DNA of 64,000 nt from Rallus limicola (GCA_022605955.1 JAKCOZ010000005.1:50283762-50347761); one strand, 5' to 3'; positions 32,851 through 47,170 are shown, counted from the first letter of the stretch. The notes: generated by a model from the letters alone, not told the origin. A program made the numbers and translations.

Positions 32851-35800
32851 ATACTTTAAAGAGAACTACTGGGCATACACCATAATTTTGAGCTTACTAC
32901 CTTTGCTGACTTGTGATTTAATCAGGTCATGGAGCTGAACACAAGATAAACAGGTTCAAGCAATGCAGATCTTGAAAATCAAAGCAGAATTGTTCACGTC
33001 ACCAAGGCAGCTCTGGATTTTGCCAAATAAATCACACAGTGCTGAGTTTTGTGGCCTGGTGCCCTTCCATCTACCTCTGGCATGGTCCTGTGTGTTGGGA
33101 GTGTGAATGTGTGTGAATATTTGTCCATGGACTCGCAGGGCTGATTGCTCCCCTCCTGTCCTGCCTTGATCCTGTGTCCTCTGGGTAACCTATTGTATCC
33201 CAGCTTGGGAGCACACAGGCAGCGTTCAGCTTGTACTAGCAGTGGTTCCAGTAGGCAGTAAAGATAACAGAAGCATTCCAACAAATGTATACCATGAAGA
33301 GGCACAGGTGGGGACAAATGATGGTCAGTAGAAAGCCTCTTAATACTTGATCTAGATTGTAGAGATGCTGTGTAACAGTGATGAAGGGAGGTGTTGCTGG
33401 AGTTATTCATCCAACATTATGCACAATCCTGTGACCCCTGGCCATGTCCCATCACGCCCTACTGAAGAGAGCAGCGGCTTTGCTGATCGAAATGGGCATT
33501 GCATCAGGTGCTGGTGAATGTCATACTTTCTTCCACACTCTGTTTCAACTGGTAATGCCACCTGCAACACTGACTGCCAGTTCTCTCCCTAGGTATCAAG
33601 TGATGCTGTCTCTGCTGCCTTCTTGGTATCTGACTTCTGATTTCAAACCAGGTTTTTACCTATCTACCCAGCTGGCCCTATTTGCCCCTTGCCTGCTGCA
33701 GAAGCGTGGGCTCTGAAGTCACTTCCATGTTGCTCATTGGTTCCTTGGCTTCCATCATTTATGTGGAAATCCATCCTAACTTCCCAACATCCTGCCCTGC
33801 CACCCAAATCAAACCTTCTAGCTATGCCATCTGCCTTCAAGTCTTAGATAACCAGAAGCTGCTTTTCTCCAGCAAAGGACCTAAGCTTGATTTATAAAGT
33901 CTATGTTTATGATCAGCGCAGGCTGTTGCTGAACTTCTAAGCCTCTCCTTTTCCCTAGAAGGCAGTTGCAAGATCCTTTGTATTCACCTAGCAGACTTGC
34001 TGAGCTCAGCATTTGTGGTGGGAAGCCTTCCATAGCCACATTGCCTTGTGCATGACTCAACTCAGGTGAATCATTATTGCTCAATGCCAAGGAATCACAG
34101 TAACTGCATAAAAGCCTGAAGGAAAACTCAGTGCAAACTGATCTATGACAGCCTTCAAACGCAGCAAGCCCTTCAAATGTAGGTGTCCTTAGTATCCTTT
34201 GCTACCACTGGTACTGGGGAGCCCATTGTACCCTGGCAAAGGAAGGCAAAACGTGGCTCCATGTGCCTTATGTCACTTTGGTGCCATATTATATTGAAAA
34301 TGATAAAAATTATCATGAGCTCACAGAGATTCTGAGTAGAGTCACAACAGGCTCTTTAGCAGAGAGAAACCACAGAGCTCTCCAGAAGCCCCAGAGCTGG
34401 GAACAGCTGGCAGCCAATGAAACCCAGGGCAAGCAGGTATTTTTGCATTTTTCTTCAAGAATTTACTTTGGCTGTGGCCAGAGGCACTGCTGCCTAGGTG
34501 TCCCCTTGCCTGACGTCGTATGGCCTTTCCCAGGAAAACTGGCACTTCCCAGGGCATGTGTGAAATCTTGGGTCTCCTGTTCATCACAGATAGGCTCTGC
34601 CTGCAGTGTGGCTGCCCTTGGTGGGAGCAGGTCCCTGGGGCATCAGGAGCCTTTGCAGCCTGGACCTTCCTCTTTTGTGTAAAGAGCAGAGCAAAAGCCG
34701 GTGTGCAACCCCAAATACAGCTGGCAGTGCTAATTTTAGGTAAAGAGCCTTAAGTTTCCCTGCAAATAGCAAAGACTGCAGTTTAAACCTTTCCCTGAGC
34801 ACCAGGCAATGTGTGTCCCTGACAGACAAGGACACAGCCTGTAAAAACTTGCTTCGCTGAAGTCAGCAGAAGTTTACCCCTTCACTCAACTCAGGGGCCT
34901 TTTTGGCCATCCCCTACCTTTCCATCACGAGGAGCAGAGAGGCAGAGTCTCACACAGCAGTTTGCAGTGAGCAAATCCTCCCCTTGGGAGCAGCAAATTT
35001 ATGAATTTTCATGGTATCCATTAGCAGTAAGCAGAAGTTGCCTTGAGACAGATTTTTTTTTTTTGCTAATTAACCTTCTGAACACACACTTTTGTTTCTA
35101 ACTGGCAAATGAATTTGGTGTTTAAAGTCTTCCCCACATGCCCCTGCTTTTTCTTTTTCTCTTCCAGGTTAATGGCTTTGTAATCCTTCATGGGCAGTAA
35201 AATAATTACCAGGAAGCAAGGGAGGTAATTACACAGAGCAGAAAAAATGCATGTGCTTGGACCCTCTGCTAACATAAATTGATTTTGAGGAATCTATTCC
35301 TACTAGACAAGGGTGTTCAAAGACTGTCCTGCCCTCCTTCCTCACTCAGAAGAGGAATTTGGAGCGTAACTTCTAAGGGACATGAAATATTGCAGTGTAA
35401 AGATGTTAACATCCCCATGTTTACCTCTCAGCTTTTTACTTTTACACTGTCCAGCAAAATCACAGGCAAAGCACTCAGCTGTGCTAAGTATTCCCAGCAT
35501 GGCTGCTTGGGTGACTGAGCAGCATAACCCCAAACACCCAGCCTCTTGCGTTCCTGTGAGCCCATGAAGATGGACTGCAGCAGACAGGGCTGGGAGGTTT
35601 CCAGGAGGGATGCAGGAGCGGACACAGCCTGTCTCCAGCCAGCGGGCAATCTCCTGATCCCAGAGGGTCAGGGGGAGATCTAGGGGCTCTGTGTGGGAGT
35701 GGGTCATGTAAACTTGCTTCTGCATCCAACCAGCACTTGCCCCTTCTGCCACAGCCAGGAGAAACGCTCCAGGGCTGAGCTTCTGTCTGGCACACACTCT

Positions 35801-38800
35801 GGATTTTGGATACCCAGAGGGACCAGCTGCAGCCCAGTTGTACGATGATGTTTTTTCACAGCCAGTTGCAGAGGAGGCAGTGATACAAAGACAGCTTCAG
35901 CTGGCGTTCCTACAAACTGTGACATCCCCATGGTTTTAACTGGAGTCAGTTTTTCACAAACCACTCACCTTAGAAAAAGCAGCTGGGTGATGCTGCATCA
36001 GGACTGGTTACACTTCGGCTTCTCAGTGGGTCTTCTGAGGTCTGTATTTTATTTAAGGCTTGCCAGTTTGTCAGTCCTTAATTTGCTTACCTGACACTGT
36101 AGCCTCATTAGTTATTGTGGCAATTTATAATGAGATTATTGCAAATGATCAAGCAATCTAGGAAAGGCAAATATCTTACATCTGTTTAGTAGCTGCTATC
36201 AACCAAACCAATAATTTAAGGAAAAGAGAAAATCAAGCTTCTTTCTCAAGATTCCTTCCTTGTAAATCATGTTGACTCTTATTATTTCCACTGCAATTCT
36301 TTATTTGCTGACTTCTACACAAGTATTTCATTACTTTGCCCAGAACTACTAAACTGACTGGCTTAGAATTACTTATATTGCTCCAGTGATTTGGTTTTTT
36401 TTAAATGATTTACCCAAAATGCAGCATTACTCCAGTCCTCAAAAAACATTTGAAGTCCTCGAAGATTAAGTGGGAGTGGGTCAGAGATCCCCTGAGCCAA
36501 TTAATTTCAGTTGTGAGGGTGACAGTTGTCTGGACCTCTTAAGGTAATAATGTTTATCTCTAGTAATGCTGTTTAATAGCCTCCTTGGTTACTAATGGGA
36601 TGGAAAGTGCATTGTCCTCATGACATCAGTGCATGATTCTTCTTGTTTCCAAGTCTAGAACAAAAATATTTATTGAACACCTTAGTCCTTTTTGCATCAT
36701 CAAGAATTTTACCCTTTCCATCTAATGATGCAAGTGCTTTTGAAGCAAGCAGCGTGTTAAATATAAACCAGAGCCAACTGCCAGTTTATTGCCCTGTTCT
36801 ATTTAATGTATCTGGGACTGGTTTCGAACCTGATTATTTGAGACTGCAGCAATATGAAAACCCCCCTGAAATCCTAAAGGATCCTCAGGGGTGAACTCAA
36901 CCTCCCAGATGTTGATATCTTTGCCACTGGCTGCCAGAATGACTTCAAAGCCTGAAATGGGCAATGACTGGCACAGCATACAGTCCTATCATTTTTATTA
37001 AAGCTAAAAATGGCTGCAATCCAATGTTTAAATTAGTGAGAAAGGCAGCCCAGTACTTTTCTTCAGGCAATGGCACTCTTGAATTTATTTTATAACAGTG
37101 GGCATCTTCTATACAATGTATTTAAAGCTGGTTTCTCAGCACTCTGCACTCAAAGTGTTTCTAAGATATGTTTCTAAATTAACCAGCTGTAGCACAGAGA
37201 CAGAAGAAAGCACCTTAACTCTGATAGCACAGTGCAGAAATGGCACAGAGCTACAAAAGTGCACCGGGAGAAAGTGCCTGGTGGCCAGTGACATCACCGC
37301 TGCCGCTCATAACATCTACGGCCTATGACCCAATCTTGTGATTAGGGCTCTGAAGGTACCAACATCCCTTCACATGGATTATATCAGGTAGATTTCTCTC
37401 TTCCTGAACATTTTTGTGCTCAAGCTTAGTGCTGTGTGAGTGGGGCAGCAGGGAGGGAGCTGTGTTCCTGCAGCTCTGTGGGTTCCTGTGGTGGGAGCAC
37501 TGCAGACCCACCGGTTCAGTGCCTCCCCTGCTATTTGCTGTGCGGGGGTCTCTGGGGCACACCTAGAATGATACAGTCACTCTCATCCTCCAATTCCGTC
37601 CCCTTTTCTTTAAGGAAGAATAAAAAGCATATTTTAAAAGACAGTTTTTTGGGTGGGGGGTGGGGTTTTTTTGCTTTACAGCAGGAAACATTACCTCTTT
37701 GAAAGCCATTGTGCCCGTTTCTGTGTGCAAAGGCTGATCTGTAGGGGTGAGGGAGTCTGAGCCATGCTTCTGTGTGACTTTTTATCCTGCAATGTGGAAC
37801 AAAGGAACGTGGCAAATAATTGGCCAGTGTACTAGTCAGAGTTCAAATCGCTTTCAAGTATTAACTGGAAATTTCAAAAGTCCTTTTGTGCCACCAGGAC
37901 AGTATTCTAATGCTCTTTTTCCCCCCTTCCTTCAAGTATTTGCAAAGGACATTTGCATAGTTTGCTGAATTCACTGTGAAAGGGCATAGCAAGCTCTCTG
38001 CAGAGTGTGGTTAACCTCAGCTCCTCTCCTTGTCCAGACGTGTCCTGAGCAATCAGCTTATGGTTGAATAACAGATCATAGGACCAGTTGAACTACACAC
38101 CAGAGAATTTCCTATTCATCTTCTCCTTGTCTTCATAAGATGACTTGTTATAAATGTGATCATTTGAGTAAAAGACTTTGCTCGGTTTCTTTTTGTTCTG
38201 TTTGGCTATTATCAGTCCATCAAAGAAAGAAATTACAGACCACATCATCAACCTTAACTATACCACCATTTCTCTCCCCTTCTCACTTTACTGTCTTCAT
38301 ACTTGAATTCTAATGTTATCTCCAATTTACCCAGGGTTTCAAAGGGATCTGACTTTCAGGCTTGCCAGGTATACATTAGCTTCTGTCGAGTGATTATTTG
38401 CATTCAAGGAGTGCTGAGAAGCATAATGCATAGTACAAAATATTAAAGACAGTCCCTGATTCAAAATGCTCACAGTCTACTTGGGTACCAAAGACAACAG
38501 TAGGGAAAACAGCTTCAAAGTGGGGCGACCCTCATGTCCCACCCGCTCTCGGTCTTGTATTACTCTTAGGTGTATAGTCCTCAGCCTTTTTCTTGCTCTC
38601 CTTGCATTTTTTTTCTGCTTGTTTTTATCTGACCACCCAATCTCCACCACACCACTTGGAGAACCTCTTCATGGTACCTCAGCTGTGTTGGCTCCTCCAT
38701 TCCCCACTACGTGTTTGAGCTGGGGCATATGCCAGGCCCGGGGACTGAGCAATGTCTAATGTAGAGTGGGGAAAATAATCTTTGAGAATGAATGAGACAT

Positions 38801-41800
38801 TAAGATAAAATAAAATGCTAATGAGTGCCTCTGTATTTAAAATCAACTCACAGTGAGTGGGTGGAAAGCTCTAGGATGTTTCATCAAGATCCCAAAAGAA
38901 GAAATTTGACCTGTAGCAAAGGCAAAATGAAGCTAAATGTGACTGAGATGGTGCTGTTCCATGGAGAAGGCTTTGCCCTTTGATGTGATGCAGAAGCTAT
39001 TCTGCCTGTCCCACTGCAAAAAAATGATGTCTACAGTCCCTTAGTGAGATTGAGTAATGTACTCCATTCTCACCCCCAAATACTTGGGTGTTCAGCAGCT
39101 GTGACTGGTGTTACAGTCACTGTTGTTTGCTGGTGTTACCTGCCTCCTTTTCTCTCTGAAACTGGTGCCATGAACACAAGTTGTCGGAAAAGAGGAAACC
39201 TGCCCAGATACGTTGTGCTCCAGGGAAAGGAGACTCATCAGCCAAAACTATTGCCTGAACTCCCCTCTGAGAGGTTCTCCACCCTCTGGTATTAGATCTG
39301 GCCAGAGAGCTAGAACAGGGTCCTCCTGCCTGACAGAAGGACCAAATGCAATCAGCTCTGAGTTGTTTCTGCTAAACCTTTTCCTGCAGAAACTGCAATT
39401 CATCCCCAAACACCAAAGCTGTAATGAACAATAGCAGTTGGATGGTATCGCTATCTCCCAGCAGGCATCCATCTTGTAGGTATGGGCATTGAGAGGGCCC
39501 AGAATGTTATTAATCTCAAAAAATACCACAAGAGAGTGAAACTTGGTGGAGGTGAGAGGTATTTGGAGTCTCCTTTGGACAATTTAAACAAAGCAGCCTG
39601 TGTGTGTAGAAAGTATGCAGTTGTTTCATGTTTGGCAGATAACCAACACTGTGGTACTTCTGGTTCTTCTTCAGGTGTCCCTTCACCTTCCTCAATAAAT
39701 TATCTCACCTACCCACAACTTGTTTCTGGGACTTAATTTCACCAGCGTGGAAATACCCTGGAACTTGAGACTTGCCAGGAGTGTTGAAATGATTCAAACA
39801 TCCGTGCTCAGCTTACCTGAGAGCTTGCATCAGTAGGGATTGCTTTGTTTACCCGAAACGCATGGAGCTTCTGCTTATAAAATTTATGGTGAGGACAGCC
39901 TGAAGCGTATGTGCAGTTACATATATCAAAAACATATTTTGCAGAGTTTTAAGATGATTTAATGAATGTGGAACACATGGGAGTTCATGCACCTGCTGAC
40001 TAAAGAAGATTATCCCAAAGTATCCTGAAGCTTTTAAGACTCAGCATGTAATGTAGCTGCTGCTACCACACCTCAGAAGTGACGCTCTGCTGGTCTCCTT
40101 CTGGTGGCTTTTATTCTTCTATGATGCTGATAATCTAAGTGTTTCCCCTCAAAAAATGAATATTGCTCTGACAAGTTCCCATTAAATGGCTAGCAGGCAT
40201 GTAAATCTCGAAGCCATGACCTGTATGCTATAAATTACTAAAGCTGCCCATGCAGTTGACCCCATTGAAGCAGGCTGGCTCGAACTGACACTGCTGACCT
40301 TTTCATCCATATTCATAACATTCTTCCCCACCATTCTCAAGTGAAGGAAGAGCATTGCTGAAGATGAACACAGTGGAATATGGTTTTAACTTCACAGGAC
40401 ATTAAATGGATGAATCTCCAAGTGATTTAGTAAATTATTCCCTGCAAGTCAGCAAATCATGAATGTTCTCTCTGTAAGGTCTTCACCTCTACACTGGATA
40501 TTACTGTAGACATATCCTTCAATTTACAGGGAACTGTGATTTTTTTTAACATATCTTTTAAGTATTTTATCAACATTTTTCATGTTGCAGGCAAAATTTA
40601 TAATGTGATAGAGTGCAAGAAACCAAGATGATGGTTTCAGGGAGAACTGACATTTTCATTAATCTGGAATAGTATGATCCAGTATCAGTCAGCAGAGCAA
40701 ACTTGGCTACAGAGACAATAGCAGTGATTCCCCTAGAGATGCAACTGTCTATTGTAACCTAAAATATCCCTTTTTTATTTGCCTTATTTATAAGGCCAGC
40801 AAAGAAAGTTCAGCAGTCTTGAATTTCCAGTAAAATGCATTAATTTGATCAAAACATATAGGAATGCCTTTTCACAAGTGCTCATTCACTTGTTGCCAAG
40901 TCTTGTCTTAATAATTCTCTGAGGCAAGGAGCAATTTTGAGCAGTTCATAGATCAGTGAGCTCCTGATGAATGAAAACCTTGGTTTCCTTTACTGCAAAC
41001 CAGTGTTTTATTTCAAATCAGGAATTTCATCCTCTTCAACAACATCAATAAAATGGTCCCAGTGAAATAAATATCAAGAGGATTTTCCTAGAAAGGCCTG
41101 AAATTGATCCAATGGGAGAAGTTCCATAAAGCATCTTCTGAACAAGCAAACCCCTGGGACAAGGTAGCAGAGCATCAGCTGCATGAAGCAGAATCTGTAG
41201 TGAGCACACTCCCGAAATGAACCATGGGCTGGGTTTGAAAATGCAGAAGAGCATGAATGGGAGTGCTAGGAGAAAAGGAAGGAAAAGAAAAACAGAGGTG
41301 GTTGCTGGACCAAAACTACTTAAGAAAATCTTGGATCGCTGGTATTCACCCAAATATTCTTGCCTTACTGTTATAAAAACAAACACAGAGGAATGGGAGA
41401 AGGAATTTGCTCACAGTTTGGAGGGCAAAGTATAGCTCTCTGCCCATGCATGTTGCATTGGATTCTCCAGGCCATGTGAAATCATTTTTCTGTCTAAATA
41501 GGCTTGGAACGTTTCTCATAAGAAATACACACATACACCAAAATTAATTGAACAAATAATAAGAAACAAAAACTGAAATAGAGTTGATCTCCAGCTGTCC
41601 GTTGTTCCCATTCTCCCACACAGGAGTCCTCAAAACCCTGCTGCTTCTCTTATGAAACCAATCAACTTTCCCTGAGAAGCTATTTCTTTAAATGTGATCT
41701 CAAAATAGCTCCGACTTTCCATAAGGTGATTCCTATTTAAGATGCCACACCATACAACCGTGTATCATTTGACCTAATCTCATCAGACAGCACGACATCA

Positions 41801-43280
41801 TCATTGCTGAGCTTTTAGTAATTAAAAATGCTAAAAATGAGATCAGTTAAGCGTATGTTTTTAATTCTTTCAGCTACGTTTTATACCACACATTCTAGAT
41901 GAGATATTCTGTCAATGTTCACACTATACCAGCTCCACTATTTTATTGCATTTATATTTCTTCCTGGCCCCCTCCCCAGTTATGAGGGTCATAAATTAAA
42001 AATATCTCTCCAATTTAGACTATATAATAAAAAGAATATAATTTCTGTGGCATGGCATGGGAATAAAAGAAGATGACTGGAGAAGGCTATACTGCACATT
42101 CTAATAAGAAGTGTTAATGCATATAGGGCTTTATTTTGGTAAATTCCATAGTAGTAAAATTAAATATCCTGTTGGTACATAGGACTATGTTGTGGGTTAA
42201 AAAAAATACAGGAAAAACTCTGCTGTTATAAAACTGAAGCCATTTTGCACAATGATGCAGCTAAGAGTCCATCTCTAGAGCTGGTTAAAAATGGGTTAGA
42301 AATACTAGTCTTGCAAAAAGCCATCTTGTAGAACCATCCAAATGAGAGAGGCCTGTCCTAGTCAGACTGTATCGCTGCAAACATTTATGCAAGTGAATAA
42401 CCATGCACATGAATGGTCTTATTGTTTTGCAGTTGACTAGGCAGGACTGGGGGCTGTTCCTGGCCGTACAGGAGATGGGAATGTTGGCAACCAGCACAAC
42501 TGAGATACTGGGCAGAGCGAAAGATTGATGCTTAGGCAGAGGAGGGGGAGGTTGCTTTTGGTGGTCCAGATTCAGCAACTTTGTTCCACGAGATTAACTA
42601 ATATTAAGATAAACACCCATACTAGTAATTTAAAAATCAGTTAATCAACAAGAAAAATCAAGGGAAAGATTTTCAAAATGGCACTTAAAAAGTGCATATT
42701 TAGAATGAGGGATTACATCTATCTGATGAAAATCAGTGCCCTTTATGCTGATACCCAGAACCAGTGACGAAAAGCCCTGGTCTCAGGCTGCATAGGAAAG
42801 GGCTCCATCCCACACTTTCTGCCGGCGGGCAATTAGCTGTATAAAGGATGCAGGTTCAGACCTGCAGTGTCCTCTTGCAAAAGTCCACAGATCCATTAAA
42901 AATCACCACAGAAATCCTGATCCTAAGTGAGGATGCTGAGGGCACACACTGAGAACATTCACAGCTCCCTGCAGTGGGGCCTGAAGAACTAGCAGCCTGG
43001 CTGCAGCTTTGGCTTTCTGGAAAAGAAAGTCATCACTGGGGAGCAGAATCCATCCGAGGGAGGAAGGGTGTTCAGAAACTCTGCACGACCTACTTGTGAA
43101 CTTCTCCTGATGCATCTCAAAGTTACGAAAGAGCAAACTAAATCATCTTCTGGAATAGTGCCTGATGCCTGCTTCTACCATCTCTTTGAGGCAAAGTCTG
43201 CACATGAGCCTGTGAATGCATGAAGCTGCGCACCCCAGATTTCAGCGAGCCAGTGATGGGGCAGAATTCACCAAGCAATT

Positions 43281-43310
43281 ATGCACATCCACCATATGCA
43301 CATCCACCAT
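43281..43310. repeat. Exact 15-bp tandem duplication
   Basis: ATGCACATCCACCAT is present twice with no spacer. It is a minimal tandem duplication with no coding context. Confidence 0.85.
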
Positions 43311-43379
43311 ACGCCTATCTAAGCAGTAGATGAAATGATATTTTTTCTTTATCTCATGCAGGGGGAAAACTACCCTTCC

Positions 43380-43429
43380 GGGGTGGGGTGGGGGGGGTGG
43401 GGTAGCGGGGGTGGTGTGTGTGTGTGTAA
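43380..43429 (+). repeat. G-rich tract followed by a short (TG)n run
   Basis: Several runs of four or more G residues separated by single T or short spacers, then TGTGTGTGTGTG. The G runs satisfy the simple pattern for a possible G-quadruplex on the + strand. No function is shown. Confidence 0.7.
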
Positions 43430-44312
43430 ACCGCATGGGATATCTGGATCAGACTATGACCAGCCTGGAACAGAAGCTTCCTCTGCAGCAAGAGGCAGCA
43501 AGACAGTTCATGTTTGGAAACTCTGTCAAAAATCTTCCTTACATTAGTGCCTGGCAGAAAGAGCTTGATTTAGTTTGGCTCCTTTGGGGATGGTGGGATC
43601 TTTGTTCTGAAGCAGGGATCTGAAGTGGACATTTTATCTCACCTTCATTCTCCTTGTTTATTGGGAAAATGAGTTCTTTGGGACAGAGATGGGTCCTCAC
43701 CCTGCATCAGCTCAACATACACAGCAAACCTCCTGCCATCTGGGTCGTGCAGGTTAAAAAAGCTGGGGGCATGTCCCTAGTGGGGAGGTGATGGGGATGA
43801 ACGTGGAGAGATTTGCATGATAAGCACCTTCTGTAGCAAACACAGCATAAGCCACATTGTGCTGCTGCTGCACCCAACTTGTTGAGGTCTTCCCCAGGCC
43901 TCCCCTCCTCTTTGCACGAAGAGATGTTTTTAAGGCACTTCTATAGTATCCTATTTTTCCAAGGCTGCTGTGTGTTTGGTTCAGCCTGCAGTGTAAACTA
44001 GAGCAAGCTGTGGGTTGCAGTGGCTGCCAACAGGGCTTGTTCTAATAGAAAAAAATCCTAAAAATCAAAGTACGGCAGTGCAACAGCTTCTCTTTGCCGC
44101 AAAAGCTCCCTCTGACTGGGATGGAAAGATGGTGTAGCTCAGTGCCAACATGCTATTTTGGGACAGGTGAGAAAAGAGAGAGGGAAGGACCCCACTTTCT
44201 AGCTTTTTTTTGTTCCCTTTAGATTACCAGAATAAAATAAAGAGGCTGTAATGCAGCACTCAGCCAGGCCCAGTGTATTGGCCTAAACTGCATTTCCAAT
44301 CACGTCAGAAGA

Positions 44313-44354
44313 CACGTGGTGGGAACAGGGACTATTTTTCTTCTCTATAAATAG
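44313..44354. promoter_or_regulatory. Candidate regulatory module: CACGTG E-box and perfect MEF2 site
   Basis: CACGTG at 44,313-44,318 is followed by CTATAAATAG at 44,345-44,354, which fits the MEF2 consensus YTAWWWWTAR exactly. An AT-rich ACTATTTTTC lies between them. The latter hexamer could also act as a TATA box. The module lies between a muscle-linked gene (ZBTB42) and the CEP170B promoter. Single-site matches occur by chance, so confidence is low. Confidence 0.3.
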
Positions 44355-45689
44355 TGAAGCACTGACTGCTCAGATAAATACACATGTATAAATGAACGGT
44401 AAAACCGGGCTTAAAGAGAGACTAAAGCAAACACTAACCTTTTTATAGTAACTTATAACAAAGATTTGCCTAGATGGCAGGCTTGTATAAAGAAGTAAAT
44501 TATCCTACTTCCTCACAGCAGTATAGAGATGCTCTACAGATCAGCTCATAGAGCAGCCCCTCCAGTAAACAGATGTACTTCAGAGAAAAGCAAGGACTAT
44601 TTACAGAATCTTGAGCGATAGGTCAGCTAAATCAATATCAAAACATCACTCAATAGGACAAGCTGGAAAATATGGTGGGTGTCCCACTTTTATTTAGAAT
44701 GGATTTACGGCACCACAGAAGTCTTTAAAGTGCCCCCTAAGCAGCTGCTGCTCACTCCACCTTCCTGTCTGGCATCCGAGGGCCCCAAAGTTCTGCAAGG
44801 GCGGGGTGCTCAGCTTTGGGGCGGTACCATGAGCACTCCAATAAAATACAGATGCTGCAGCCTCAGCCAGCTTTGAAACCTTTGAAGATAATCACACCTT
44901 GAAATCACCCTAAGGCATAATGTATTTGCCAGGGAAGAAGTCAAATGTTGATTAAAGAAGGCAATAATACTATTAATTAAATAATAATGAAGTCTTATAG
45001 CTCTTCAGATAGATCTTGTTTCCCTTCTTCCCTCACAGTCCTGCTGCAGCTTGCTTCACCATCCCTGGCTGCAGTCTTGCAGTAAGGCTGTATGCCAGGA
45101 GTGATGCTGCTCTAGAACTGCCCCCAGTGAGTGGCATATCGAACCTAGGGTTTCCATGCCATCAGATATTAGATAACATATTGAGTCAAAAAATCCTAAT
45201 GACAGCACTGAAAACACCTAGGGAAGCTCCTGCAGGTGACTGAGAAATGATATTCAAAAGCAAATGTACAGCATATAAATGCAGAGACGCCTTTCCAGCT
45301 AGAATACAGGCCTGGGGAAACACCACTATGAACTTGCTGTCTTCCTATAGTCCTTCCTTAGCAGCCTGTGGCACTGGAGCCACTGGAGCCAGAGACCCAG
45401 TGTGAGGCTCCTGCTGTTTGCATTTCCTCTGTCTTCTGCAGGAGTTGGGGGCTCTCTTAAATTTGTATTGAAAAACAGTTGGATCCATTACTATGATGCT
45501 CAGTCTTCCTGCTGATGGGGAAAAAAAAAGCGGTCATCGCTCTCTGCACTAACTGCTCTTCCGGCATTTTCTACTTACAACCAAAAACCCCCTTAAAACT
45601 ACGTTTTCACACCACCCATGTTGGGCTCTTACTCCACGGTCAGATCCTCAACTGCCTTTAGGTACTGTCCTGCAAGAGAACCTGAGGGA

Positions 45690-47170
45690 CGCCTGGAGAG
45701 AGGGATGTCAACCTACTCCCTGAAGCCCAGCGAAGAGGCTGGTGCCGGGCCGCCCTAGGGTGGGAGAAGAGGCGGGTGTTGGGGCTGGCTCCGGCGGCTA
45801 GCGTGGGACACCTCCTGTGCCACGACCTCGAGCGCGCCCCTCTGGCTCCCAGGGCCAGCCACAGCCTGGTCGGAGAGGCGTGCGAGGCTCCGCTGGCGTT
45901 TGGCGAGCCCCTCAGGGAGCCGGCGATGAGGGGCGCGGAACCGGGGCACGGCTCTGCACTGAGGGGCCGTCGCCCAGAAACCCCGTCCGCCTCTGTCACA
46001 CCTGCCGTTCAGGTGCCGGACCCCAGGAGAGAGCAGGAGCCGGGCTGCAAAGGGGGGCGGATGGGCCCGGGCAGGGCCCCGGCCGCGGGAGGCGGTCGGG
46101 CCGCGGCCGGGCCCGGCGGCTGGAGCCGCCTCCTGACGTCGGGAACCTGCCGCGCGCGGGGGCGGGGCGGGCGCCGGGAGCGGCCCGCGGGGCAGGCAGA
46201 GCCGGCTGGCGGGGCGCGGCGCCCGGCCTGCCACCGCGCCGAGGGCCGCAGCAGGTAGGACGGCGGGGGGGCGGGTGGTTCCCGCCGCACCGGGCGGGCG
46301 GCTGAGGGGCAGCCAGGCCTCGGCAGACAAAGGGCCGGGCCGTACCCGCCCCGCGGTGAGGGACGACCCCGCGCCGCACCTGGGCTGCCGCGGCCCCCCG
46401 GCGGCTCCGGCCGGGGCTCCCCGCTCTTCCCCCAGCAGAGAGCGCGGCCCGGCCGGGGCCCCGCAGAGGGGACCGGCCCTGGTGGCCGCCCTGCAGCTCG
46501 GCTCGGGGCGGTGCGAGACGGCCACGGGTCTCGGCTGGCGGCTCCCGGCTCTCCTCCCCGGTCGCTTTGTCGGGGAGGCGGTGTTTCCCCGGCAGGGCCG
46601 GGCGCGGCGCGGCGTGGCCACTCGTATGTCGTGACACGGGCACGGAAGCCCGTACCGGCTGCTCCCAGAACGGTTTTGCGTGGCTGCGGTGACAGAGAGG
46701 GCGGCGGGGCGTGAGGTGTTGCCTTGTGTGTACCCCCCCAGGCCCGCGCCTTGCCGGGGGTGGTCATTCATCCTCCCCGCCGGTGTCACTCGCGCTTCCC
46801 CGGGGCCGCTGGGGCGGGGGAGGCCGGCGGGGAGGCCGGGGAGCGCAGCGCAGCCCAGATAAAATGGAGATCTCCTTCCCTCGGTGCGTTGAGGAATGCA
46901 ATTTCAGTCCCGGGAGGTGGGTGAGGGGAAGGCGAGAGCCAGACGTGTGCCACTTTTCCTGCGACCAGGGAGAGGAAAACGCGATTTTGCGGGAGAGGGG
47001 GGAGGAGAGGCCGCAGGAGCAGGCTGCCCGCAGCCAGGCTGTGGCAGCGACAACAAACAGGTGTGGCTGGGAGAGTTCCCGATAAGTGCTGCACGCCGCC
47101 CCTGCCCTCGCAGGTTGCGGCTCCTGTGCCTGTCGCGAGGGGAAGAGGAGCGTTGTACTCCAAACCCTTA
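45690..47170. promoter_or_regulatory. CEP170B: CpG island, probable CEP170B promoter
   Basis: Composition switches to very high GC with dense CpG. It includes a GGGGCGGGGCGGGC Sp1-type run near 46,160-46,173 and a CRE-like TGACGTC at 46,134-46,140. It lies about 0.7-2.2 kb upstream of the exon carrying the CEP170B start codon on the same strand, the expected place for its promoter. Long frames on both strands here, including one of 344 codons on the minus strand, follow from the lack of AT-rich stop codons and are not believable genes. Confidence 0.8.
46150..46254 (+). other. CEP170B: Candidate non-coding first exon of CEP170B (3' boundary only)
   Basis: The donor GCAG|GTAGGA (intron would start at 46,255) lies downstream of the Sp1/CRE-like elements and could be the end of the first exon, joined to the acceptor at 47,849. 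The 5' limit given is arbitrary. Another possible donor is GAG|GTGGGT, with the exon ending at 46,916. Transcript data are needed to choose. Confidence 0.3.

Larger units (their letters stand above)
32851..45650. other. Intergenic region upstream of CEP170B, no gene recognised
   Basis: Nearly 13 kb of mostly AT-rich, CR1-free sequence. Reading frames are short (under about 140 codons) and carry no recognisable domain. Small features include a 15-bp tandem duplication (43,281-43,310), a G-rich tract (43,380-43,412) and a MEF2-type site with a nearby E-box (44,313-44,354). The absence of repeats would fit conserved regulatory DNA, but that needs a cross-species alignment. Confidence 0.55.

Noticed and set aside
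45755..46789. 344-codon minus-strand open frame in the second CpG island
   Set aside because: It is rich in Pro, Ala, Arg and Gly as expected from GC-rich DNA with few stop codons, overlaps other long frames on both strands, and shows no domain or family resemblance.
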